Source: Leifsonia shinshuensis
GTDB lineage: Bacteria > Actinomycetota > Actinomycetes > Actinomycetales > Microbacteriaceae
DNA length: 64,000 nucleotides
NCBI RefSeq assembly: GCF_014217625.1
Contig: NZ_CP043641.1
Location: 62,001-126,000 of the forward strand
Direction of reading: 5' to 3'
In this document: in pieces, positions 32,874-42,192 of the stretch
How the letters are laid out: each line of letters starts with the position of its first letter
How positions within the stretch are numbered: the stretch's first letter is position 1
Position numbers and translations under genes: made by a program
The notes under the pieces: generated by a model
Told to the model about the DNA's origin: nothing
Seen by the model: the letters and a program-made list of their open reading frames with translations, nothing else
The model's database searches: none

Positions 32874-34259
32874 ATGAGGCACGGTTACGAGTCCCCCGAG
32901 GAGCCCGTCGGTCTGAATCCCGTGTTCTCGCGGGCCGGGGAGGCGACCGAGTTCGCGCGCTTCACACTGCCGGAGGGAGAGTCGCTGCCGGACACCGCGT
33001 TCCAGGTGGTGCACGACGAGGCGATGCTCGACGGGAACGCGCGGTTGAACCTCGCCACCTTCGTCGGCACCTGGATGGAGGATCAGGCCGGGCGGCTGTA
33101 CTCCGAGGCGGTGGACAAGAACATCGTCGACAAGGACGAGTACCCGCAGACCGCGGCTATCGAGACGCGGTGCTGGCGGATGCTGGCCGGGCTGTGGAAC
33201 GCGCCGGCGCCCGAGCAGTCGATCGGCACCTCCACCATCGGGTCTTCTGAGGCCTGCATGCTGGGCGGGCTCGCGCTCAAGCGGCGCTGGCAGCAGCGCA
33301 GGCGGGCGGCCGGGCTGTCCACCGAGAAGCCGAACCTCGTGATGAGCGCCGCGGTGCAGGTGTGCTGGGAGAAGTTCTGCAACTACTTCGAGGTCGAGCC
33401 GCGGTTCGTGCCGATCTCGCTCGACCACAAGACGCTCGACGGCGTCGGGCTCGACGCGTTCGTGGACGAGAACACGATCGGTGTCGTCGCGATCATGGGC
33501 GTCACATACACCGGGATGTACGAGCCGGTGAAGGCGATCAGCGACGCGCTCGACGCGATCCAGGCGAGGACCGGGCTGGACATCCCGATCCACGTCGACG
33601 GAGCCTCCGGGGCGATGGTCGCGCCGTTCATCCAACCCGATATCGTCTGGGACTTCCGGCTGGAGCGGGTGGCCTCCATCAACACCTCCGGGCACAAGTA
33701 CGGGCTCGTCTATCCCGGCATCGGCTGGGTGGTCTGGCGTGACGCCGGCCTGCTGCCGGAGGAGCTGATCTTCAAGGTCAGCTACCTCGGCGGCGAGATG
33801 CCGACGTTCGGGATCAACTTCTCCCGGCCGGGCGCGCAGGTGCTGCTGCAGTACTACCAGTTCCTGCGCCTCGGGTTCGACGGCTACACGCGCGTGCAGG
33901 CGGCCTCCCGGGACGTCGCCCGCTACCTGGCGGACGAGGTGCGGGCGCTCGACCGCTTCGACATCTGGACGGACGGCAGCGACATCCCGGTCGCGGCGTG
34001 GCAGCTGCGGGCCGACCACGACGCGCCGTGGACGCTCTACGACCTGTCGATGCGGCTGCGGACGCGCGGCTGGCTCGTACCCGCCTACCCGATGCCGGAG
34101 GCGCTCACCGATGTGACGGTGCAGCGCGCCGTGGTGCGCAATGGGCTCAGCCGCGACCTCGCGGGCGGGCTGGTCGACGCGATCCGGACCAGCGTGCAGG
34201 AGCTCGACCAGCTGAAGGCGCCGATGCCGGGGCCGGATCGGGTGGCGTTCCACCACTAA
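32874..34259 (+). CDS. gadB: Glutamate decarboxylase
   Basis: A 461-aa PLP-dependent group II decarboxylase matching the Gad family in length and order of motifs. IGTSTIGSSEACMLGGLA binds the cofactor phosphate, IHVDGASG contains the PLP-contacting Asp, and INTSGHKYG contains the Schiff-base K275. It converts glutamate to GABA with proton consumption and usually serves acid resistance. The C-terminus ends in FHH, as in bacterial GadB. A TAGGCT box ends 6 nt before ATG 32874, suggesting leaderless expression. No glutamate/GABA antiporter is adjacent. Confidence 0.94.
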   Translation: MRHGYESPEEPVGLNPVFSRAGEATEFARFTLPEGESLPDTAFQVVHDEAMLDGNARLNLATFVGTWMEDQAGRLYSEAVDKNIVDKDEYPQTAAIETRCWRMLAGLWNAPAPEQSIGTSTIGSSEACMLGGLALKRRWQQRRRAAGLSTEKPNLVMSAAVQVCWEKFCNYFEVEPRFVPISLDHKTLDGVGLDAFVDENTIGVVAIMGVTYTGMYEPVKAISDALDAIQARTGLDIPIHVDGASGAMVAPFIQPDIVWDFRLERVASINTSGHKYGLVYPGIGWVVWRDAGLLPEELIFKVSYLGGEMPTFGINFSRPGAQVLLQYYQFLRLGFDGYTRVQAASRDVARYLADEVRALDRFDIWTDGSDIPVAAWQLRADHDAPWTLYDLSMRLRTRGWLVPAYPMPEALTDVTVQRAVVRNGLSRDLAGGLVDAIRTSVQELDQLKAPMPGPDRVAFHH

Positions 34260-34272
34260 CGCCCGCTGTGTG

Positions 34273-35208
34273 TCACGGCAGCAGCGCGATCTTCCCTCCG
34301 GGGTGCCCCTCGGCCAGGAAGCGTAGCGCCTCCGGAGCCTCGGCGAGCGGATACGTGCGTGCGATCGGGACCTGCAGCCGCCCCTCCGCCGCGAGCGCGA
34401 GCAGCCGCGGCCGCACCGCGTCGCGGAAGGCGGCGCTCTCCGGCTGTGCGCCGAAAATAGAGTGGAAGCCGTCCTTCCCGGCACGGCCGGAGGCGACGAT
34501 CGTCACGATCCGGTCGCGGTCCTCCACCAGTTCGAGGGAGACGTCGACCGCCTCGTCCGTGCCGACGGTGTCGAGGGCGGCGGCGATCGGGCCCTGCGCG
34601 GCCTCCCGCACCCGGTCGGCGAGGCCGGGGCCGTAGGCGACGGGATGGCCGCCGAAGCGCCGCACGCGGGCGAAGCTGCCCTCGCTCGCGGTGCCGATGA
34701 CGTGCGCGCCCAGCTCCGCGGCCTGCTGCAGCACGCTCACCCCGACGGCGCCGGACGCGCCGTGGACGAGGATGGTGTCCCCGGCGCCGACGTGCGTCAC
34801 GTCGAGCATCTGCGCGGCCGTCGCCCCGGCCAGCATCAGGTTGGCCGCCTCCTCGTCCGAGAGCGCGGCCGGCTTGGCGAACACGTCGGACGCCGGGACG
34901 GTGACCTCGGTCGCATAGCCGCCCTGGATCCGGAACGCGACCACCGCGTCGCCGGGCTCGCCGCCTCCGGAGGCCAGCTCGGTGTCCGGCCCGAGCTCCA
35001 CCAGCTCGCCGGCCACCTCGTAGCCGATCGGCACCGGCAGTTCGAGGCCGGGACGCGGGCCGGCGACATGCTTGTAGTCGGCCGGGTTGACGCCCGCGGC
35101 GCGCACCCGGATCGTCGCCTCGCCCGGTCCCGGACGCGGGACCTCCCGCTCGGCGAACGTCCACGTGTCGGGGGAACCCCACTGCTCTGCCAACCACACT
35201 CGTGCCAT
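34273..35208 (-). CDS. NADP-dependent quinone oxidoreductase (zeta-crystallin type MDR)
   Basis: A 311-aa medium-chain dehydrogenase/reductase of the QOR type. It has a GroES-like N-terminal half (about 1-120), then a Rossmann half with ILVHGASGAVGVSVLQQA binding NADPH. The zinc-coordinating cysteines of alcohol dehydrogenases are missing, which is normal for quinone oxidoreductases. I start at ATG 35208 (MARVWLA); a TTG four codons upstream is the alternative. It is convergent with gadB. Confidence 0.88.
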   Translation of the reverse strand: MARVWLAEQWGSPDTWTFAEREVPRPGPGEATIRVRAAGVNPADYKHVAGPRPGLELPVPIGYEVAGELVELGPDTELASGGGEPGDAVVAFRIQGGYATEVTVPASDVFAKPAALSDEEAANLMLAGATAAQMLDVTHVGAGDTILVHGASGAVGVSVLQQAAELGAHVIGTASEGSFARVRRFGGHPVAYGPGLADRVREAAQGPIAAALDTVGTDEAVDVSLELVEDRDRIVTIVASGRAGKDGFHSIFGAQPESAAFRDAVRPRLLALAAEGRLQVPIARTYPLAEAPEALRFLAEGHPGGKIALLP

Positions 35209-35242
35209 GGCGACAGTCAACGCGCGGAGGCTGGGTGCGGGC

Positions 35243-35686
35243 TCAGACTGTCGCGTCCGTCTTGCCGCGGCCGAACCACGTCGCGCCGCGCCCGACCCAC
35301 AGCGGCAGGGCGATCGCGACCGCGAGTCCCATCGAGAGGATGCCGGCGACCGGTTGCGTCGTGAGCGCCGTGTAGAGCCCGACGCCGAGGTGGATGACGC
35401 TCGCGAGCAGCACGATCACGCGCGCGAGATCCACGCCGCGGAACACGCCGAACCCGACCGCGAGGTACGCGATCGCGACGATCAGGTAGCCGATCGTGGA
35501 CACCAGGATGTTCCCGGTCTCGCCGGCGGGGAGGACTCCGCGGATCGCCGCGAGGACGATCAGCAGGACACTGAGGATCAGCTCGATCGTGCCGACCAGC
35601 CAGCAGAGGACGGCGACCGCCGTGACGACGCCGGGGCGGTCGGCGTTGCGGTCGCGGGCCGCACCGGCGGGGTCCCCGGTGCTCAT
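35243..35686 (-). CDS. Four-helix membrane protein coupled to NYN gene
   Basis: A 147-aa protein with four predicted transmembrane helices (about 20-50, 59-80, 88-106 and 113-132) and short charged ends. I do not recognise a named family. Its ATG overlaps the stop of the upstream NYN/OST-HTH gene by ATGA, so the two are translationally coupled and probably work together, perhaps as a membrane anchor for the RNA-binding protein. That role is inference. Confidence 0.75.
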   Translation of the reverse strand: MSTGDPAGAARDRNADRPGVVTAVAVLCWLVGTIELILSVLLIVLAAIRGVLPAGETGNILVSTIGYLIVAIAYLAVGFGVFRGVDLARVIVLLASVIHLGVGLYTALTTQPVAGILSMGLAVAIALPLWVGRGATWFGRGKTDATV

Positions 35687-36801
35687 GACGCCGACACCGA
35701 GTCCGACGCCCTGCCGCTGTGCCGGGCGCGGCGCGACCGGGCGGGGGCGAGGCGGAGCACCTGGGCGGTGGAGCTGTCGTCGAGCTCGACCAGGTTGTTG
35801 CGCGACTTGATGAAGTCGCTGAACGACCGGTAGCCGAGCGCCTTCTCGCTGAACGACGGGTCCATGCGTTTCATCTGGCTCTTCACCGAGGAGGAGTGCA
35901 GCCACTCGGTGTCGTCCTTCTCGTGGCCGAGCTGCATCGCCCGGGCGAGGAGGCGCGTGGCGACGACCTGCGGGTCCTCGGCAGCCTCCTCCTCGTCGGC
36001 CTCCGGCTCGGGGGCGGCGGCCTTCCGCTTGCGGGTGGGGCGCTTCGCGGGCTCGGCCGGCTGCTCGGCGACGGCGTCCTCGGCGGAGGTCGCGGCCGAG
36101 CGGGCCGCCCGCCCGCGGGACGCGCGTGCTGGGTCGGCTCCGGTCTCCTCGCCGGTCGTCTCCGCGGCGGCGTCGGTCTCGGCGGCCTCGGTCTCGACGG
36201 CCTCCGTCTCGGCGGCTTCCGTCTCTGCGGCCTCGTCGCGGGCGATGCCCGGGAGGTCGTCGTAGCTGACGAACTCGTCGCACGCGGCCGCGAGCGAACG
36301 GGCCGTCGAGCCCGCGACGCCGATGCCGATCACATAGCGGCCGAGGCGCTTGATCCGCTGGGCCAGCGGGATGTAGTCGGAGTCGCCGGCCACGATGACG
36401 ACGTGCGTGAGCTCGGGGAGCCGGAACAGGTCCTCCACCGCGTCGACGGCGAGGCGGATGTCGGCGCCGTTCTTCGCGTAGGCCGCGGCGGGGAAGAGCT
36501 GCACCAGGTCGACGGCGCGCCCGACGAGCTGGCCGCGGTACTCGGCGTTCACGGCGGCGGACCAGTCGGCGTACGCGCGGGTGAGCACGAGGGTGCCGAA
36601 GGAGGACGCGAAGTCGATGACCGCGCCCAGGTCGACGCGGGCCTCCGCGAGCTTCGCGACGAAGGCGGGCTTCGGCTGCGTGCCCGACTTCTGCCGGTCG
36701 CGCATGAACGACCCGCGGCCGTGGACCTGGTCGTAACGCGAGATGACGATGTTGTCGAAGTCGATATAGACCGCGACGCGGCCGTCCCCGGGTTCGCTCA
36801 T
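35683..36801 (-). CDS. NYN-domain ribonuclease with OST-HTH/LOTUS domain
   Basis: A 372-aa protein of the LabA/DUF88 type. Residues about 8-180 are a NYN (PIN-like) domain with acidic residues D14 and D16 (YIDFDN), D114/D120 and D140/D142 (AGDSDY), consistent with a metal-dependent RNase. A disordered Glu/Ala-rich linker (189-275) includes tandem AAETE-type units. Residues 277-353 match an OST-HTH/LOTUS RNA-binding domain. ATG 36801 (MSEPGDGR) is chosen; the longer frame runs through the upstream palindromes. Role in RNA turnover is known for relatives; the targets are not. Confidence 0.9.
   Translation of the reverse strand: MSEPGDGRVAVYIDFDNIVISRYDQVHGRGSFMRDRQKSGTQPKPAFVAKLAEARVDLGAVIDFASSFGTLVLTRAYADWSAAVNAEYRGQLVGRAVDLVQLFPAAAYAKNGADIRLAVDAVEDLFRLPELTHVVIVAGDSDYIPLAQRIKRLGRYVIGIGVAGSTARSLAAACDEFVSYDDLPGIARDEAAETEAAETEAVETEAAETDAAAETTGEETGADPARASRGRAARSAATSAEDAVAEQPAEPAKRPTRKRKAAAPEPEADEEEAAEDPQVVATRLLARAMQLGHEKDDTEWLHSSSVKSQMKRMDPSFSEKALGYRSFSDFIKSRNNLVELDDSSTAQVLRLAPARSRRARHSGRASDSVSAS
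36148..36237. repeat. 15-bp coding tandem repeat in the NYN linker
   Basis: About five degenerate 15-bp units encode repeated AAETE/AVETE residues in the acidic linker. Repeat number could vary between strains. Confidence 0.7.
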
Positions 36802-36849
36802 GCTGTCACGATATCCCGCGGGCTGGCCCCGCCCCAGACGCCATGTCGA

Positions 36850-37064
36850 CAACGGAGGACTTCGGCCGCGACACGCCGCCCGCCCGCAGCCAACGGAGGA
36901 GATCGGGGCTTGCGGAGGGGGGAAGTCCTCCGTTGGCTGCGGGCTGGGGGATGTGGTGGTGGTGGGGAGTGCGCTGCTAACGGAGGAGATCGGGGTGTGG
37001 GGTGGGCCGATCTCCTCCGCTGGCTGCTGGTGGGTGGGGTGGTGAGGTGGGTGTCCTCCGTTAA
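36850..37064. repeat. Six AACGGAGGA repeats forming two long hairpins (family B)
   Basis: Forward copies of (C/T)AACGGAGGA lie at 36850-36859, 36891-36900 and 36978-36987; reverse copies at 36926-36935, 37013-37022 (one mismatch) and 37054-37063. Copies 2 and 3 form perfect 19-bp arms (36882-36900 with 36926-36944). Copies 4 and 5 form perfect 13-bp arms (36981-36993 with 37007-37019). The last copy contains the TAA stop of the aminotransferase. The gap lies between that gene and the NYN gene. Confidence 0.92.
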
Positions 37065-38479
37065 CCGCGGTCCGCGTAGCGGTCGGCGACGGTGAGGGCG
37101 GCGTCGATCGCGGCGAGGCCGCGGCGGAGGTCATCCTCTTCGATCACCAGGGGCGGGGCGATGTGGACGCGGTTGAAGTGGGTGAACGGCCAGACACCCG
37201 CGGCCTTGCACGCGGCGGCGACCTCGCCCATCGGGGCCGCGTCCGCGCCGGCGGCGTTGAACGGGACCAGCGGTTCGCGCGTCTCGCGGTCGCGCACCAG
37301 CTCCAGCGCCCAGAACAGGCCGCGGCCGCGGACCTCGCCGAGCGAGGGGTGACGGTCGAGCCAGGCGGTGATCTCCGGCTCCACGACGCGCTCGCCGAGG
37401 TCGCGCACCCGCTCCAGGATGCCGTCGCGCTCGAACACGTCGAACGTCGCGACGCCTGCCGCGCACGCCAGCGGGTGGCCCGAGTAGGTCAGGCCGCCCT
37501 GGAAGGAGACCTCGTCGAAGAAGGAGGCGATCGCGTCCGAGATGACCACGCCGCCGAGCGGGACGTAGCCGGAGTTGACGCCCTTCGCGAAGGTGATCAG
37601 GTCGGGGACGACATCGAACGCGTCGACCGCGAACCACTCGCCGACGCGGCCGAAGCCGACCATCACCTCGTCGGCGATGTAGACGATCCCGTACTTGTCG
37701 CAGAGCGCGCGCACGCCGGCGAGGTAGCCGGGCGGCGGCATGAGCACGCCGTTGGTCCCGACGATCGTCTCCAGGATGATCGCTGCGACTGTCGCGGCGC
37801 CCTCCAGCACGATCACGCTCTCGAGGTGCTCGAGCGCGCGCTGCGTCTCCTCTTCCGGGGTGGTGGAGTGGAAGGCCGACCGATACAGGTACGGGCCGAA
37901 GAAGTGCGCGACGGACGGGTCGCTCGGCTCGTTCGCCCAGCGCCGGGGGTCGCCGGTCAGCGAGATCGCCGTCGCCGTACCGCCGTGGTACGAGCGGTAC
38001 ATCGACAGGACCTTGCGGCGGCCGGTCACCCGGCGGGCCATGCGCACGGCATATTCGTTGGCGTCGGCGCCGCCGTTGGTGAAGAACACCCGGTTCAGCG
38101 TGCCGGGCGCGACGCGGGCGATCCGGCGGGCCAACTCGCCGCGGACGTCGTTCGCCATCGAGGGCTGGACGGTCGCGAGCCGGCCGGCCTGCTGCTGGAT
38201 GGCGGCGACGAGGTCGGGATGCTGGTGGCCGAGGTTGAGGTTGACCAGCTGCGAGCTGAAGTCCAGGTACGCGTTGCCCTGGTAGTCCCAGAACGTCGAG
38301 CCCTCGCCCGCGGCGATGGGCAGCGGATCGATCTTCGCCTGCGCGCTCCAGGAGTGGAAGACGTGGCTGCGGTCGTCGCTGCGCACCTGGGTCTCGGCGT
38401 CGGCGTCACCGAACGTGTGCGAGATCCCGTGTCGGTCGGTGAAGCCGGTACGGACAGTGCTGTCGATGGTGTCGGTCAT
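37061..38479 (-). CDS. Class III aminotransferase (beta-alanine/taurine:pyruvate type)
   Basis: A 472-aa PLP-dependent omega-aminotransferase. It shows FTNGGADANEYAVRMAR (cofactor phosphate), YRSYHGGT, DEVMVGFGRVGEWFA, and the catalytic lysine in LITFAKGVNSGYVPLGG. The downstream position relative to mmsA (22-bp gap) suggests it makes malonate semialdehyde from beta-alanine, which MmsA then oxidises; taurine or GABA is the alternative substrate. It is probably controlled by the PucR-type regulator divergent from mmsA. Confidence 0.9.
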   Translation of the reverse strand: MTDTIDSTVRTGFTDRHGISHTFGDADAETQVRSDDRSHVFHSWSAQAKIDPLPIAAGEGSTFWDYQGNAYLDFSSQLVNLNLGHQHPDLVAAIQQQAGRLATVQPSMANDVRGELARRIARVAPGTLNRVFFTNGGADANEYAVRMARRVTGRRKVLSMYRSYHGGTATAISLTGDPRRWANEPSDPSVAHFFGPYLYRSAFHSTTPEEETQRALEHLESVIVLEGAATVAAIILETIVGTNGVLMPPPGYLAGVRALCDKYGIVYIADEVMVGFGRVGEWFAVDAFDVVPDLITFAKGVNSGYVPLGGVVISDAIASFFDEVSFQGGLTYSGHPLACAAGVATFDVFERDGILERVRDLGERVVEPEITAWLDRHPSLGEVRGRGLFWALELVRDRETREPLVPFNAAGADAAPMGEVAAACKAAGVWPFTHFNRVHIAPPLVIEEDDLRRGLAAIDAALTVADRYADRG

Positions 38480-38500
38480 GGCGGTGACTTCTTTCAGGCT

Positions 38501-39985
<1,485 letters not shown>

Positions 39986-40050
39986 GGGATCCTCCTGAAG
40001 TCGCTGCGCCGGACGGAATGCCCGGCGGGGGAAGTAGGCTTGCAATCCCC

Positions 40051-40080
40051 ATGATCACAGAGCAGAGGAGCGATCGATGA
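40051..40080 (+). CDS. Nine-codon upstream ORF overlapping the pucR start
   Basis: ATG 40051 opens a nine-codon frame ending at TGA 40078-40080, which overlaps the pucR ATG as ATGA. A TAGGCT box (40035-40040) lies 10 nt upstream, so the mRNA would have only a few leader bases. It may couple translation to PucR, which also has its own GAGGAG. Whether it is translated is unknown. Confidence 0.4.
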   Translation: MITEQRSDR

Positions 40081-41687
40081 GGCCAGATCGTCGGGCGTTC
40101 GGGCAAGACGAGACAGTTCGTCCGGCACCAGAGCGGATGATCCTGCCGACCGTGCGCGAGGTGCTGCGGATGGACCCGGTGGCCGACGCGCTTCCGGAGG
40201 TCCTGGCCGGCGAGGCCGGCCTCGACATCCTGGTGCGCTGGGTGCACGTCGCCGAGACGGCGGAGGTGGCGCGGCTGGTCTCCGGCGGCGAGCTGCTGCT
40301 GGCGACGGGCCTCGGCTGGCCGCGCGACGCCCGCGCATTGCGGGCGCTCGGCCGCGACCTGGCGGAGGCCGAGATCGCCGGCCTCGTGCTCGAACTGGGC
40401 GACCGCACGCCGCAGGCGCCGGAGCCGCTGGTGGCGGAGTTCCGGGCGGCGGGGCTGCCGTTCGTGGTCCTGCACCGCGAGGCGCGCTTCGTCGCGATCA
40501 CCGAGGCGGTGCACGCCAGGATCATCGACGACCAGTCCGTCGCGCTACGGGCCAGGGACGAGATCCGCGAACTGTTCACCGGGCTCAGCCTCCGCGGCAG
40601 CCCGGCCGACTTCATCGTGGCGCAGGCGGCGCGCGTGCTCGGCTGCCCTGTGGTGCTGGAGGACACCGGCCACCAGGTGCTCGTCGCCGAGAACGTGGGC
40701 GACGGCGAGGCGGAGCTGGAGCGCTGGGAGCAGCGCTCGCGGGCCGCACACCGGGGAGCGGGAGAGCCGGGCTGGACGCTGACGCCGGTGGAGGCGCGCG
40801 GGATGCGCTGGGGCCACCTGGTCGCGCTGCCGGGCGAACCGCATCCCGCCGGCCGGTCGAGCGTCCTGGAGCAGGCCGCGGTCGCGCTCGCGCTCAGCCG
40901 GCTGGCCGACCGCGACGAGGAGGAGTGGACCCGCCGCAGCCACGACGCGCTGCTGACGGCGCTGCTGGGGCGGCGGTTCGCGGGCGACGGCGGGATGGCC
41001 GCGCGGTTCGAGGCGTCCGGGTTCCCGATCGCCGGGCGCGCGCTCGCCGGTGTCGCGGTGCGCACCCGGTCGGGGCGGGTGGAGGCCGGGGTGGAGGCCA
41101 CGGCGCTGGAGGCCGCGAAGGCGGCCGGGTCGGAGGCCATCGCCGCGCGGCATCCCGGAGCCCCCGGGCTGCTCGTGGTCGCGGTGTCGTCGCGGACCGG
41201 CCGCCCCGGCGCGGACGCGGTGGCCGACGCGCTCGCCGGCGGGGACGCCGCGGTGGTCGGGGTGGGCTCGGACGCGCACGGCATCCCCGGCCTGCTGTCG
41301 TCGGTCGAGGAGGCTGTCGAGCTGACCGGCCGCGGGGGCGGCGGCCGCGGACGGCACGCCGTCGTTCAGCGCGCCGAGAGCCGCCCGCTGCTGCGCCTGG
41401 TCACGGCGTTCGGCGACGATCCGCGGCTGCAGGAGTACGCCGAGCGGATGCTGCGGCCGCTGATCGAGCACGACCTCGCCAACGACGGCGACCTGATCGA
41501 GGTGCTGCGGGCGTACCTCAGCCACCCCGGCAACCGGACGCGAGCGGCCGCGGCCAGCCACCTCTCCCGGTCGGTGTTCTACCAGCGGATCGCCCTCATC
41601 GAGGACCTGCTCGGCCTCGACCTGGACGACGGGGAGACCATCGGGGCGCTGCACGCCGCGGTGCTGGCGCGTCGCGTGCGGGGCTGA
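40077..41687 (+). CDS. PucR-family transcriptional regulator
   Basis: A 536-aa regulator with an N-terminal PucR (ligand-binding) domain (about 25-140: LPTVREVLRMDPV, SGGELLLATGLGW), a central CdaR GGDEF-like region, and a C-terminal PucR-type HTH (about 455-525: LIEVLRAYLSHPGNRTRAAAASHLSRSVFYQRI, given by position). Relatives activate purine, proline, GABA or beta-alanine catabolism. Its place opposite mmsA and the aminotransferase makes those genes the likely targets. ATG 40077 follows GAGGAG. Confidence 0.9.
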   Translation: MRPDRRAFGQDETVRPAPERMILPTVREVLRMDPVADALPEVLAGEAGLDILVRWVHVAETAEVARLVSGGELLLATGLGWPRDARALRALGRDLAEAEIAGLVLELGDRTPQAPEPLVAEFRAAGLPFVVLHREARFVAITEAVHARIIDDQSVALRARDEIRELFTGLSLRGSPADFIVAQAARVLGCPVVLEDTGHQVLVAENVGDGEAELERWEQRSRAAHRGAGEPGWTLTPVEARGMRWGHLVALPGEPHPAGRSSVLEQAAVALALSRLADRDEEEWTRRSHDALLTALLGRRFAGDGGMAARFEASGFPIAGRALAGVAVRTRSGRVEAGVEATALEAAKAAGSEAIAARHPGAPGLLVVAVSSRTGRPGADAVADALAGGDAAVVGVGSDAHGIPGLLSSVEEAVELTGRGGGGRGRHAVVQRAESRPLLRLVTAFGDDPRLQEYAERMLRPLIEHDLANDGDLIEVLRAYLSHPGNRTRAAAASHLSRSVFYQRIALIEDLLGLDLDDGETIGALHAAVLARRVRG

Positions 41688-41706
41688 CGCCGTGCACCCC
41701 CGGCAC

Positions 41707-41849
41707 GCGATTCCGCACGAATGTCGCGAAACGGCGCGCCATTCGCCACATTCGACACGAATGCGGGCTCGGGATGCGCCGCCGCATGGCCGCGATTCGT
41801 CACGAATGTCGCGAAACCGAGCGGCGTTCGCTACATTCGGCACGAATGT
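41707..41849. repeat. Four family-A palindromes between pucR and the cupin gene
   Basis: Copies lie at about 41707-41727 (shortened left arm), 41748-41764 (loop ACA), 41792-41812 (loop TCA) and 41833-41849 (loop GCA). The loops are KCA-like, so these copies run opposite to the array at 7.6 kb. They fill the gap between two convergent genes and end 10 bp before the cupin stop. Confidence 0.9.
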
Positions 41850-41859
41850 CGCTTGCGCG

Positions 41860-42192
41860 TCAGCCGGCCGGGGTCAGGTACACCTTGCGCAGCGTATCGG
41901 TCACCGTCCACACGGTGCGGTCGCCGGCCGTCAGCCGCACCACGTCGCCGACGCCCAGCTCCAGGCGGCGGCCGGTGTCGGGGAAGTCGACGCGCGCCCG
42001 GCCGGCGATGACGACGAACACCTCGTCGGCCTCCACGTCGGTCGCGGCGCCCGGCGCCATCTCCCAGACGCCGATCTCCAGCCCGGCGAACGTGCCGAGC
42101 TCGGCGAGGGCCGTCAGCGGATCGTCCGGCGACGGCTCCAGGGGCAGCCCGCGAGCGGGGACGGCGCCCGTCGCGCCCAGCATCCCGCTCAC
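41860..42192 (-). CDS. Small cupin-domain protein
   Basis: A 110-aa single cupin barrel (EIGVWEMAPGAATDVEADEVFVVIAGRARVDF, positions about 39-70; LGVGDVVRLTAGDRTVWTVTD). The metal-binding histidines of the first cupin motif are replaced (no H-x-H), so it may not be an enzyme. The GTG start overlaps the oxidoreductase TGA as GTGA, so the two are coupled. An (S)-ureidoglycine or polyamine-linked binding role would suit the context but is not proven. Confidence 0.8.
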   Translation of the reverse strand: MSGMLGATGAVPARGLPLEPSPDDPLTALAELGTFAGLEIGVWEMAPGAATDVEADEVFVVIAGRARVDFPDTGRRLELGVGDVVRLTAGDRTVWTVTDTLRKVYLTPAG

